A DNA stretch of 64,000 nucleotides from Rhodanobacter sp. FW104-R8. Lineage in GTDB: Bacteria > Pseudomonadota > Gammaproteobacteria > Xanthomonadales > Rhodanobacteraceae. The notes under the pieces are model-generated. The model searched no databases. It worked only from the letters and a program-made list of their open reading frames with translations, and was not told where the DNA came from. Location of the stretch: assembly GCF_001617365.1 (NCBI RefSeq), contig NZ_LVJR01000019.1, forward strand, positions 1 to 64,000, given 5' to 3'. Shown here piece after piece: positions 46,255 to 57,991 of the stretch (positions are counted from its first letter, which is position 1; every line of letters begins with the position of its first letter). The translations under genes were made by a program, and so were the position numbers.

Positions 46255-48408
46255 ATGCGCTTGAAGACGATGGGCCTGGCGGTGGCGATGATGCTGGCCC
46301 CGGCGGCACAGGCCGATGAAGGCATGTGGATGCCTTCCCAGTTGCCGGATATCGCCAGGCAACTGCGCAGCGCCGGTTTCCGCGGCATCCCGGCCGACCT
46401 GGCCGATCTCACCAGGGCGCCGCTCAATGCGGTGGTCAAGGTCGGCGGCGCCACCGGCGCCTTCGTCAGCGACCAGGGCCTGGTGCTGACCAACCACCAC
46501 GTCGCGTTCGGGGTGATCCAGTACAACAGCAACGCGCAGCGCAACCTGATCGAGCAGGGCTACGTGGCGGCCGACCGCGGCGAGGAGCTGCCGGCCAACC
46601 CGGACTTCCGCCTGCGCGTCACCGTCGGCTTCGACCAGGTCACCGACCAGGTGCTGGCCCATGCCCGCGGCAAGACCGGGCGCGCCTACTACGACGCGGT
46701 GGACGCGGCGAGCAAGGCGCTGGTCGCCGCGTGCGAGCACGAGGACGGCATGCGCTGCAGCGTCGCCACCATGTTCTACGGTCGCGACTTCTACCTGGTG
46801 AAGCAGCTGGAGCTGCGCGACGTGCGGCTGGTCTACGCGCCGCCGCGCGCGATCGGCAACTACGGCGACGAGGTGGACAACTTCGTGTGGCCGCGCCATA
46901 GCGGCGACTTCACCGTGCTGCGCGCCTACGTCGGTCCGGACGGCAAGCCGGCGGATTACTCGAAGGACAACCGGCCGTACACGCCGCCGGCGCACCTGCA
47001 GATCGCCCGCGAAGGCGTCAACGCCGGCGACTACGTGATGCTGGCCGGCTATCCCGGCATCACCTACCGCCACCGCAGCGCCGCCGAGTTCGCCGACCAG
47101 GTGCAATGGCGCCTGCCCGCGTCGGTGGCGGCGATGAAGCAACTGCAGGACGTGATCGAGGACGCCGGCGAGAAGGACGCACAGGCGAAGGTCCGCTACG
47201 CCTCGCAGCTGCAGTCGCTGAAGAACGGCATCAAACGCTTCAGCGGCGAGCTGGACGGCCTGCAGCGCAGCGATGCAGTTGCGGTGCGGCAGCAGGACGA
47301 GGCAGCGATGCTGGCCTGGCTGGACGGCCAGGGCACGGCGAAGGCGCTGCGCCCGCAGATCAACGCGGCGATGGCGCTGATCGCCGGCGGCAACGCCACC
47401 CGCGAGCGCGACCTGCTGCTCGGCCTGATCCAGTCGCAGACCCAGCTGCTGCGCTCGGCGCTGCGCCTGCAGCGGCTGGCGCACGAGCGCGCCAAACCCG
47501 ACGCCGAACGCGAGAACGGCTACCAGCAGCGCGACGAGGAACTGATCGTCAGCGGCCTGCGCCAGGTCCAGCGTCGCTACGATCCGGTCGTCGAGAAGCG
47601 CCTGCTGGGCGCGCTGCTGGCCCGCTACCAGCAGCTGCCCGCCGCGCAGCATGTGGCCGAGTTCGATGCCGCGTTCGGCCGCACTGCGGCCGAGCTGGCG
47701 GCCACGCTGGATCGCGTCTACGCCACCACCCGGCTGGGTGACGAGGCGCAGCGCCTGCGCTGGATGGACGCCGATGCCGCGGCATTGGCCGCTACCGACG
47801 ACAGCCTGCTGCAACTGGCGGCGAAGCTGCAGCCGGCGCTGCTGCGCATCGACGACGAGCGCAAGGCGCGCGAAGGCGAGTTGCTTCGCCTGCGCCCGGC
47901 CTACATGCAGGCGCTGATCGCCTATCGCCAGCAGCAGAATCGCGCGGTCTACCCGGATGCGAATTCCACCCTGCGCGTGAGCTACGGCAAGGTCACGCCA
48001 TTGCGAGCACGCGACGCGGTCGGCTACGAGCCGCTGACCAGCACCGCCGGCATCGTCGAGAAGAACACCGGCACGGCGCCGTTCGATGCGCCCAAGCCGC
48101 TGCTCGACGCAATCGCCAAGGGTGACTACGCCGGCTACCTGGACCCGAAGTCCGGCACCATGCCGGTGAACTTCCTCAGCAACCTCGACACCACCGGCGG
48201 CAACTCCGGCTCGCCGGTGCTCAACGCCAAGGGCGAACTGGTCGGCCTCAACTTCGACAGCAACTGGGAAGCGGTCAGCGCGAGCTGGATGTTCGACCCG
48301 CGCTACAAGCGCGCGATCCACGTCGACCTGCGCTACATGCGCTGGCTGATGGACAAGGTCTATCCCGCGCCGTGGCTGCTGCAGGAACTGGGCGTGCCGG
48401 CGCGCTGA
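46255..48408 (+). CDS. S46-family dipeptidyl-peptidase, first copy
   Basis: Exported serine peptidase of 717 residues that removes dipeptides from peptide N-termini. Signal peptide 1-20 (ending AQA), mature start DEGMWMPSQLP. Catalytic His in TNHHVAFG (81/82), Asp expected in DNFVWPRHSGDF, nucleophile Ser651 in TTGGNSGSPVLN, with an all-helical regulatory domain between. Residue 669, 18 after the nucleophile, is Ser in NFDSNWE; that site is Gly in DPP7 and Arg in DPP11 and sets S1 preference. A second S46 gene follows 115 bases downstream. AAAGGGGAAA precedes the ATG. Confidence 0.93.
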   Translation: MRLKTMGLAVAMMLAPAAQADEGMWMPSQLPDIARQLRSAGFRGIPADLADLTRAPLNAVVKVGGATGAFVSDQGLVLTNHHVAFGVIQYNSNAQRNLIEQGYVAADRGEELPANPDFRLRVTVGFDQVTDQVLAHARGKTGRAYYDAVDAASKALVAACEHEDGMRCSVATMFYGRDFYLVKQLELRDVRLVYAPPRAIGNYGDEVDNFVWPRHSGDFTVLRAYVGPDGKPADYSKDNRPYTPPAHLQIAREGVNAGDYVMLAGYPGITYRHRSAAEFADQVQWRLPASVAAMKQLQDVIEDAGEKDAQAKVRYASQLQSLKNGIKRFSGELDGLQRSDAVAVRQQDEAAMLAWLDGQGTAKALRPQINAAMALIAGGNATRERDLLLGLIQSQTQLLRSALRLQRLAHERAKPDAERENGYQQRDEELIVSGLRQVQRRYDPVVEKRLLGALLARYQQLPAAQHVAEFDAAFGRTAAELAATLDRVYATTRLGDEAQRLRWMDADAAALAATDDSLLQLAAKLQPALLRIDDERKAREGELLRLRPAYMQALIAYRQQQNRAVYPDANSTLRVSYGKVTPLRARDAVGYEPLTSTAGIVEKNTGTAPFDAPKPLLDAIAKGDYAGYLDPKSGTMPVNFLSNLDTTGGNSGSPVLNAKGELVGLNFDSNWEAVSASWMFDPRYKRAIHVDLRYMRWLMDKVYPAPWLLQELGVPAR

Positions 48409-48458
48409 ATGTCGCAGGCATGACTTGCGGCATATGCCGCGGTCGCCCGGCTCGGGCA

Positions 48459-48477
48459 TAAGTCGCAAGTTATTGCG
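48459..48477 (+). promoter_or_regulatory. Shared operator, copy 3
   Basis: TAAGT followed by CGCAAGTTATTGCG (48464-48477), a perfect palindrome with arms CGCAA/TTGCG. It matches the element at 46219 and more weakly that at 43874. The wider promoter block of copies 1 and 2 is not conserved here. It lies 46 bases before the GTG start of the second S46 gene. Confidence 0.5.
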
Positions 48478-48523
48478 TCACCGTTGCCGGCCTCCCACGG
48501 CCGGCTTTCATCAGGAGATTCCC

Positions 48524-50686
<2,163 letters not shown>

Positions 50687-50706
50687 GCCGCTCGTTCGCG
50701 CGACCA

Positions 50707-50741
50707 CGAAGGCCCGCGCCGGCGACGCGGGCCTTCGCATA
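50707..50741 (+). terminator. Terminator after the second S46 gene
   Basis: Perfect 12-base stem, CGAAGGCCCGCG at 50707-50718 and its complement at 50726-50737, 7-base loop; no clear T-run. Confidence 0.6.
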
Positions 50742-50748
50742 TGCGGGC

Positions 50749-50823
50749 GTAGGAGCGCACCCTGTGCGCGAATGCTTTTAGTCAGGTTACGAAGAGCATT
50801 CGCGCACAGGGTGCGCTCCTACA
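50749..50823. repeat. REP-like inverted repeat, most complete copy
   Basis: GTAGGAGCGCACCCTGTGCG on the left and its full complement on the right extend through GAATGCT/AGCATTC, giving arms of about 27 bases around a short centre. It lies directly upstream of miaA. Confidence 0.9.
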
Positions 50824-50853
50824 CGGTGGCGTTGCACCATTTACACTGGCCCG

Positions 50854-51822
50854 ATGCCGCTCGACACCCGTCCCCTCGCCATCTTCCTGATGGGCCCCAC
50901 CGCCTCCGGCAAGACCGCCCTGGCGTGCGAGCTGAGCGAGCGGTTTCCGCTGGACCTGGTCAGCGTCGACTCGGCGCTGGTCTACCGCGGCATGGACATC
51001 GGCACGGCGAAGCCCGATCCGGCGACCCTGGCGCGTTATCCACACGCGTTGGTTGACATCCGCGATCCCGGCCAGCCGTATTCGGCGGCGGATTTCCGCG
51101 CCGACGCGCTGCCGGTGATGCAGCGCATCAGCGCACGGGGCAGGGTGCCGCTGCTGGTCGGCGGTACCGGGCTGTACTTTCGCGCGTTGCAGCAGGGGCT
51201 GTCCGATTTGCCGGAGGCCGACCCGGCGACCCGCGCACGACTGGCTGCCGAGGCAGGGCAACTCGGCTGGCCGGCCATGCATGTGCGGCTGGCGCGCCTC
51301 GACCCGGTCGCCGCCGGCCGGATCGGTTGCAACGACGTGCAACGCCTGCAGCGCGCACTGGAAGTGATCGAACTGACCGGCCGGCCGCTGTCCGAACTGC
51401 AACGCGGCGGCGCGGCAATGCACTTCCCGTGGCGCGTGCTGAAGCTGGCGCTGCTGCCGGCCGACCGGCAGGTTTTGCACGATCGTATCGCCCGGCGCTT
51501 CGACGCCATGCTGGCGGAAGGCTTCCTGGACGAGGTGCGCGCGCTGCGCGCGCGCGGCGACCTGCACGCCGACCTGCCCGCGATCCGCGCGGTCGGCTAC
51601 CGGCAGGCGTGGGAGCATCTGGATGGCCAGACCGACGCGGCCGGGTTCCGCGACCGCGCCATCTTCGCCACCCGCCAGCTGGCCAAGCGGCAGATCACCT
51701 GGTTGCGCAGCGAGGTCGGTGCCCGGCTGTTCGACCCGGACCAGCCCGGCCTGGCCGCCTGCGGCGCCACCGCGGTGCAGCTGTTTCTGGGCCAACCGGG
51801 CCTGCCAAGCCTGCCAGCGTGA
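50854..51822 (+). CDS. miaA: tRNA dimethylallyltransferase
   Basis: Adds a dimethylallyl group to N6 of A37 in tRNAs reading UNN codons; 322 residues. P-loop GPTASGKT at 14-21, then [17 protein letters not shown], the DMAPP/tRNA motif [39 protein letters not shown] and [12 protein letters not shown]. It heads the conserved miaA-hfq-hflX-hflK-hflC-purA block. TACACT lies only 6 bases before the ATG; if this is a true -10 box the message would be leaderless, but no -35 supports it. Confidence 0.96.
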   Translation: MPLDTRPLAIFLMGPTASGKTALACELSERFPLDLVSVDSALVYRGMDIGTAKPDPATLARYPHALVDIRDPGQPYSAADFRADALPVMQRISARGRVPLLVGGTGLYFRALQQGLSDLPEADPATRARLAAEAGQLGWPAMHVRLARLDPVAAGRIGCNDVQRLQRALEVIELTGRPLSELQRGGAAMHFPWRVLKLALLPADRQVLHDRIARRFDAMLAEGFLDEVRALRARGDLHADLPAIRAVGYRQAWEHLDGQTDAAGFRDRAIFATRQLAKRQITWLRSEVGARLFDPDQPGLAACGATAVQLFLGQPGLPSLPA

Positions 51823-51866
51823 CCCCGCGCACTTGCGCGGCGCGAAAATCTCCTTTCATCAATCAT

Positions 51867-51894
51867 TTGAAAGCAGCTAACATCCCGTTACATG
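51867..51894 (+). promoter_or_regulatory. Promoter candidate of hfq
   Basis: TTGAAA, a 16-base spacer and TACATG, about 60 bases upstream of hfq. The -35 is good and the -10 is weak. Confidence 0.45.
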
Positions 51895-51956
51895 TTGGGC
51901 CGGGGCGCCATCGGCGTTTTTTCTCCGGTCTGTCCGAGGCAAGGGGAGAACAAGAA

Positions 51957-52244
51957 ATGTCCAAGGGGCAGTCGTTGCAAGACCCGTTTCTGAATGCATT
52001 GCGGCGTGAACGCGTGCCGGTAGCCATCTATCTGGTCAACGGCATCAAGTTGCAGGGGACGGTGGAATCGTTCGACCAGTTCGTGGTGCTGTTGCGCAAC
52101 CAGGTGAGCCAGATGGTCTACAAGCACGCCATCTCCACCGTGGTGCCCAGCCGCAACGTGCGTATCGGCAATGGCCACGAGGGCCACGAAGGCCACGACC
52201 ATAACGCCGACGCGCTGTCCGCCTCCACCGACGCGGACGCTTGA
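51957..52244 (+). CDS. hfq: RNA chaperone Hfq
   Basis: Hexameric Sm-like protein of 95 residues that pairs small RNAs with mRNAs. Sm1 motif with [30 protein letters not shown] and Sm2 motif [12 protein letters not shown] are canonical. After residue 73 the tail is short and histidine-rich ([13 protein letters not shown]), unlike the long tail of E. coli Hfq. AAGGGGAGAA precedes the ATG. It lies between miaA and hflX on the same strand. Confidence 0.97.
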   Translation: MSKGQSLQDPFLNALRRERVPVAIYLVNGIKLQGTVESFDQFVVLLRNQVSQMVYKHAISTVVPSRNVRIGNGHEGHEGHDHNADALSASTDADA

Positions 52245-52301
52245 TAGACGGGGTGTCAGCCCGCATGAAGTGGGTCTGCTACCGAAGGACCGTGCCCACT
52301 C

Positions 52302-53603
52302 GTGTTTGACCGACAGAAGAAAGGCGACCGCGCCGTGCTGGTGCTGCCGCATACCCGCGGCGAAGGTGACACGGCGCGGCGCGCGGCGGAGTTCACCGAG
52401 CTGGTGAAGTCCGCCGGTGCCGAGGTGCTCGGCGTAGTCAGCGCCCGCGTCGAGGATCCCAACCCGCGTTACTACATCGGCACCGGCAAGGCCGACGAGG
52501 TGGCCGAGGCCGCGCGCGCGCTGGAGGCCGACCTGGTGCTGGTCGACCACGTACTGACCCCGGTGCAGGAACGCAACCTGGAAAAACACCTGGGCATCCG
52601 CGTGGTCGACCGCGCCGGCCTGATCCTGGACATCTTCGCCCAGCGCGCCCGCTCGCACGAGGGCAAGCTGGAAGTGGAACTGGCCCAGTTGAAGCACCTG
52701 GCCACCCGGCTGGTACGCGGCTGGACCCACCTGGACGCCCAGCGCGGCGGCGCCATCGGCAACCGCGGCCCGGGCGAAACCCAGCTGGAAACCGACCGCC
52801 GCCTGCTCGGCGAGCGCGTCAAGATGCTCACCAAGCGGCTGGAGAAGGTGCAGACCCAGCGCGGCCAGCAGCGTCGTGCGCGCTTGCGCAACACGGTGCC
52901 GCGGGTCGCCCTGGTCGGCTATACCAACGCCGGCAAGTCCACCCTGTTCAACGCGCTGACCACCGGCGACGTCTACGCCGCCGACCAGTTGTTCGCTACG
53001 CTCGACCCCACCGTGCGCAAGCTGGAGGATCTCAGCTGCGGCCCGGCCGTGCTGGCCGACACCGTCGGTTTCATCCGCGAGCTGCCGCATGACCTGGTCG
53101 CCGCGTTCCGCGCCACCCTGGCCGAGGCGCGCGACGCCGACCTGCTGCTGCACGTCAGCGACGCCGCCGACGAGGAACGCGAGCGGCTGCACCACATCGT
53201 GGACAATGTGCTGGAGGAGATCGACGCCGGCGACGTGCCGCAGCTGCACGTGATGAACAAGATCGACCTGGCCAGCGCGGAACCGCGGATCGAGCGCGAC
53301 GGCAACGGCAAGCCGGTGCGGGTCTGGCTGTCCGCCGCCACCGGTGCCGGGCTGGGCCTGCTGCGGCAGGCGCTGGGCGAGCTGCTCGGCGGCGAGCGGG
53401 TGCAGTCGGCGCTGCAGCTACCGCTGTCGGCCGGCCGCCTGCATGCGCGGCTGAAGGCCGCCGGCGCGATCCGCAACGAGACGGTGGACGAGCACGGTTG
53501 GCAATTGCACATCGACGCGCCGCGCAGCGTGATCGCTCCGATCAGCGGCGGCGACGCAGCCGAGACCCGGCTGCTGCGACAGCTGCTGGCCGTGGCGGAA
53601 TGA
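52302..53603 (+). CDS. hflX: Ribosome-associated GTPase HflX
   Basis: GTPase of 433 residues that splits stalled or stressed 70S ribosomes. The HflX N-terminal domain (YYIGTGKADEVAEAARALEAD, RAGLILDIFAQRA, GGAIGNRGPGETQLETDRR) is followed by a coiled-coil and the G domain: G1 GYTNAGKSTL, G3 DTVGFI, G4 NKIDLA. The start codon is GTG at 52302, 57 bases after hfq. It is probably transcribed with hfq. Confidence 0.96.
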   Translation: MFDRQKKGDRAVLVLPHTRGEGDTARRAAEFTELVKSAGAEVLGVVSARVEDPNPRYYIGTGKADEVAEAARALEADLVLVDHVLTPVQERNLEKHLGIRVVDRAGLILDIFAQRARSHEGKLEVELAQLKHLATRLVRGWTHLDAQRGGAIGNRGPGETQLETDRRLLGERVKMLTKRLEKVQTQRGQQRRARLRNTVPRVALVGYTNAGKSTLFNALTTGDVYAADQLFATLDPTVRKLEDLSCGPAVLADTVGFIRELPHDLVAAFRATLAEARDADLLLHVSDAADEERERLHHIVDNVLEEIDAGDVPQLHVMNKIDLASAEPRIERDGNGKPVRVWLSAATGAGLGLLRQALGELLGGERVQSALQLPLSAGRLHARLKAAGAIRNETVDEHGWQLHIDAPRSVIAPISGGDAAETRLLRQLLAVAE

Positions 53604-53770
53604 CGCCCCGGCGCGAGCCGCGCTCTGCTAGAATCCCCGATGTTTGCGCGGCTGCGGAAGGCGGCCCGCGCGGCACCCGACAGCTCAGGCTGGATCTTGT
53701 GTACAACCCGGTGCAACGCGTGTTCCGGCCGTGGTTGCCGGCCTCCCGACGGCCCCAAGGAGACTGACTC

Positions 53771-54841
53771 GTGGCATGGAATGAACCCGGCAACAACGGG
53801 CAACGTGATCCGTGGAACAGGAATCGCCAGGGCGGCAAGTCGCCGCTGGACGACCTGCTCAACAACGCCAGGAAGCACCTGGGCAAGCTGGGGCAGGGCC
53901 CCGGCAGCATCCTCACCGGCGTGGTGGTGCTGCTCATCGTCGGCCTGCTGTTCAGCAGCTACACCATCATCGGCGCGCGCCAGGCCGGCGTGGTGCTGCG
54001 CTTCGGCGAGTACTCGCGCACCTTGCCGCCGGGCTTCCACCTGAAGCTGCCGCAGCCGATCGAATCGGTCACCAAGGTCGAGGCCACGCGGATCCGCTCG
54101 GTCACCGACAAGGTGGCGATGCTGACCAAGGACGAAAACATCATCACGATCGACTTCACCGTGCAGTACCAGGTGGACGATTCGCGCAAGTACCTGTTCT
54201 CGCTGAACGACCCGGACGGCACCATCGGGGCTGCCGCCGAGGCCGCCGTGCGCTCGGTGATCGGCAGCAGCGACATGGACCAGATCCTGTCCGCCGCCGG
54301 CGCCAGCCTGGTCACCCAGGCGCAGGAAACCCTGCAGAAGACCCTGGATACCTACGACTCCGGCCTGCGCGTCACCGAGGTCAGCTTCCAGAACGTGGCG
54401 CCGCCGAACGAGGTGAAGGACGCGTTCGACGACGTCAACAACGCCCGCGAAGACAAGCAGAGCATCGAGAACGCCGCCCTGGCCTACGCCAGCAAGGTGG
54501 TTCCGGTGGCGCGCGGCGATGCCGCGCGCATCGCCGCCGAGGCAGAGGGTTACAAGGCCGAGCGAGTCGCCCGCGCCACCGGCGACGCCACGCGCTTCGA
54601 CCTGCTGCTGAAACAGTACAAGGCTGCGCCGGAAGTGACCCGCAAGCGGCTGTGGCTGGAAACGATGGAACAGGTGATGGCGAAGAACCCCAAGGTGATC
54701 GACGGCTCCGGCGGCCGCAACATCATCAACCTGCCGGCGCTGCATGGCTCGCCGGCGGCGGCGCAGCCTGACGCGGGCACCGTCGGTGCGGCGGTGTCGC
54801 CACCGACCGGCAATACGGCCGGCAAGGGGACGCAGCCATGA
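53771..54841 (+). CDS. hflK: Membrane protease modulator HflK
   Basis: SPFH/band-7 protein of 356 residues that with HflC forms a large periplasmic cage around FtsH. A Gly/Asn-rich cytoplasmic start (MAWNEPGNNG), one membrane helix at about 52-74, then the SPFH domain (RQAGVVLRFGEYSRTLPPGFHLKLPQPIE) and a helical C-terminus. The start is GTG 53771. A TAGAAT at 53629 may be a -10 box, giving this pair its own promoter. The stop overlaps the hflC start. Confidence 0.95.
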   Translation: MAWNEPGNNGQRDPWNRNRQGGKSPLDDLLNNARKHLGKLGQGPGSILTGVVVLLIVGLLFSSYTIIGARQAGVVLRFGEYSRTLPPGFHLKLPQPIESVTKVEATRIRSVTDKVAMLTKDENIITIDFTVQYQVDDSRKYLFSLNDPDGTIGAAAEAAVRSVIGSSDMDQILSAAGASLVTQAQETLQKTLDTYDSGLRVTEVSFQNVAPPNEVKDAFDDVNNAREDKQSIENAALAYASKVVPVARGDAARIAAEAEGYKAERVARATGDATRFDLLLKQYKAAPEVTRKRLWLETMEQVMAKNPKVIDGSGGRNIINLPALHGSPAAAQPDAGTVGAAVSPPTGNTAGKGTQP

Positions 54842-55707
54842 TGAGGATCGGTTCCGCCATCGTCGCGCTCGTCATCGTCCTGCTCGGCCTGAACAGCATG
54901 TTCGTGGTCGGCGAAGGGCACAGCGCGCTGCTGCTGCAGTTCGGCCGCATCGTGCGCACCGACTACCAGCCGGGCCTGCACTTCAAGCTGCCGGTGATGC
55001 AGCAGGTGATGCACTTCGACAAGCGCATCCTGTCGCTGGACGCGCCGCCGGAGCGCTACTTCACCTCGGAGAAGAAGAGCGTCAACGTCGACTTCTACGT
55101 GAAGTGGCGCGTGGCCGACAACGCCGCGTACTACCGCGCCACCGGCGGCGACCAGCTGCAGGCGGCGCAGCGGCTCACCCCGATCGTGAAGGACGCGCTG
55201 CGCTTCGAGTTCAACGCGCGCACCTTGCCTGACCTGATCTCCGGCGGACGCAAGGACATCACTGAACGGGTGCGTGTGCAGACCGACGCCTCGGCGCGCA
55301 AGAACCTCGGCATCGCCGTGGTCGACGTGCGCATCAAGCGCATCGACCTGCCGAACGAGGTCAGCGAATCGGTGTACAAGCGCATGCGCGCCGAACGCCT
55401 GCAGCTGGCCAACGAACTGCGCTTCACCGGCCAGGAAGCGGCCGAGAAGATCCAGGCCGACGCCGACCGCCAGGGCCAGGTATTGAGGGCCGACGCCCAG
55501 CGCGACGCGGCCAAGGTGAAGGGCGAGGGCGACGCACAGGCGGCGGTGATCTACGCCCAGGCGTACGGCCAGGATCCGGAATTCTTCGCGTTCTATCGCA
55601 GCCTGGCCGCCTATCGCACCTCGTTCGAGGACGGCAAGGGCGTGCTGGTCATGAAGCCCGACGACGAGTTCCTGCGCTACTTCGGGCAGCCTGCGCCGAA
55701 GCGCTGA
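54838..55707 (+). CDS. hflC: Membrane protease modulator HflC
   Basis: Partner of HflK, 289 residues. N-terminal membrane helix (about 3-22), SPFH domain with EGHSALLLQFGRIVRTDYQPGLHFKLPVMQ, then the conserved DVRIKRIDLPNEVSESVYKRMRAER and an alanine-rich coiled-coil. The ATGA overlap with hflK shows translational coupling. Confidence 0.96.
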   Translation: MMRIGSAIVALVIVLLGLNSMFVVGEGHSALLLQFGRIVRTDYQPGLHFKLPVMQQVMHFDKRILSLDAPPERYFTSEKKSVNVDFYVKWRVADNAAYYRATGGDQLQAAQRLTPIVKDALRFEFNARTLPDLISGGRKDITERVRVQTDASARKNLGIAVVDVRIKRIDLPNEVSESVYKRMRAERLQLANELRFTGQEAAEKIQADADRQGQVLRADAQRDAAKVKGEGDAQAAVIYAQAYGQDPEFFAFYRSLAAYRTSFEDGKGVLVMKPDDEFLRYFGQPAPKR

Positions 55708-55711
55708 GTCG

Positions 55712-55900
55712 ATGACGATGCACCAGCTCGTCGCCGCGTCTTGCCTGCTGCTGGTGCTCGGAGGCCTGCTGCCGTTCGCGGCGCCCGAAGGCTGGCGGGC
55801 GATGGCGCACGAGGCGCTGAAACTGCCGCCGCGTAAGCTGCGGCAGCTCGGCGCCGGCGCGATGGCGGCCGGCCTGATGCCGTTGCGGTTTTTCCATTGA
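55712..55900 (+). CDS. DUF2065 family small membrane protein
   Basis: Protein of 62 residues with two hydrophobic segments (about 6-24 and 46-58) and the DUF2065/YjeT pattern LVLGGLLPFAAPEGWRAM then LRQLGAGAMAAGL. This small gene is commonly found between hflC and purA. It starts 5 bases after hflC ends, so it is in the same operon. Function unknown. Confidence 0.85.
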   Translation: MTMHQLVAASCLLLVLGGLLPFAAPEGWRAMAHEALKLPPRKLRQLGAGAMAAGLMPLRFFH

Positions 55901-55956
55901 TACGCGCGACCCCTTTGCGGGGCGCCACCAACCTGATCGAGAACATCTCGGAGTAA

Positions 55957-57255
<1,299 letters not shown>

Positions 57256-57281
57256 TCGCCGCCACGCCGTTGCGCCACGCC

Positions 57282-57316
57282 GACAGGCCTCGCACCATGC
57301 GGGGCCTGTCCGTTTC
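57282..57316 (+). terminator. Terminator candidate after purA
   Basis: GACAGGCC at 57282-57289 pairs with GGCCTGTC at 57303-57310, with inner CGC/GCG pairs; CGTTTCC follows. The T-run is weak. It lies between convergent purA and the lrp-like gene. Confidence 0.5.
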
Positions 57317-57333
57317 CGGGGACCGGCCTCCCG

Positions 57334-57846
57334 CTACCTCGCGGCATCGCTTTCGTGGCGCCCGCCGCGCTCGCCCACCGGCAGGCTGAGCGTCTCCTTG
57401 ACCTCTTCCATCACGATGTAGCTTTTCGAATCGCGCACGTTCGGCAAGGTCAGCAAGGTATTGCCGAGCAGCTTGCGGTACGAGGCCATGCCCGAGATGC
57501 GCGCCTTGATCAGGTAGTCGAACGCGCCGGAGACGAGGTGGCATTCCAGCACATTGGGCAGGCGCAGCGCGGCGTTGCGGAACTCCTCGAAGATATCGCC
57601 CGACTTGTAGGCCAGGCTGATTTCCACGAACACCAGCAGGCCGGCGCCGACCAGGTGCGGGTCGAGCCGCGCGTGGTAGCCGGTGATCACGCCGTCGCGC
57701 TCCAGCCGGCGCACGCGCTCGGTGCACGGCGTGGTGGACAGGCCGACCCGCTCGCCCAGCTCGGTGAACGAGATCCGTCCTTCGTCCTGCAGCACTCTGA
57801 GGATTTTCCGGTCGATTTTGTCGAATTCCCGCCGCTTCACCGCCAT
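57334..57846 (-). CDS. Lrp/AsnC-family regulator, probably of alanine catabolism
   Basis: Transcription regulator of 170 residues, close to Lrp/BkdR/DadR. N-terminal helix-turn-helix (DKIDRKILRVLQDEGRISFTELGERVGLSTTPCTERVRRLE), then the ligand-binding RAM domain (VFVEISL, VLECHLVSGAFDYLIKARI, SYIVMEEVKETLSLP). ATG 57846 is chosen because it gives the normal family N-terminus; the frame is open upstream to 58119 through dadA. It diverges from dadA, with a palindromic operator between, so control of dadA-alr by L-alanine is likely. Confidence 0.92.
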   Translation of the reverse strand: MAVKRREFDKIDRKILRVLQDEGRISFTELGERVGLSTTPCTERVRRLERDGVITGYHARLDPHLVGAGLLVFVEISLAYKSGDIFEEFRNAALRLPNVLECHLVSGAFDYLIKARISGMASYRKLLGNTLLTLPNVRDSKSYIVMEEVKETLSLPVGERGGRHESDAAR

Positions 57847-57867
57847 AGCATCACCATGGATTGCCGA

Positions 57868-57900
57868 TTTGTCAGTGATATTACCCGTTAATATGACAAA
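57868..57900. promoter_or_regulatory. Lrp-type operator between lrp-like gene and dadA
   Basis: TTTGTCA at 57868-57874 and TGACAAA at 57894-57900 are perfect complements; the inner ATATTA and TTAATAT are also symmetrical. The segment is AT-rich against its surroundings and is centred about 58 bases upstream of the presumed dadA start point. This fits Lrp-family binding and dual control of both divergent genes. Confidence 0.65.
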
Positions 57901-57930
57901 AGACAGAAAACAAGCCTGATCGATCGTTCC

Positions 57931-57936
57931 TATACT
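57931..57936 (+). promoter_or_regulatory. -10 box of dadA
   Basis: TATACT 55 bases before the dadA ATG. The hexamer 17 bases upstream (AAACAA) is not a good -35, consistent with activation by the adjacent regulator. Confidence 0.6.
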
Positions 57937-57991
57937 CGCCAGCTTCACTCCTGCGGCTGGTCCGCAGGCCAACAGCGGAAGGGGGAGCGCA

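Noticed and set aside
50842-50854. Leaderless miaA transcript from TACACT 6 bases before the ATG
   Set aside because: No -35 box at the right distance and no other support, so it is noted only in the gene entry.
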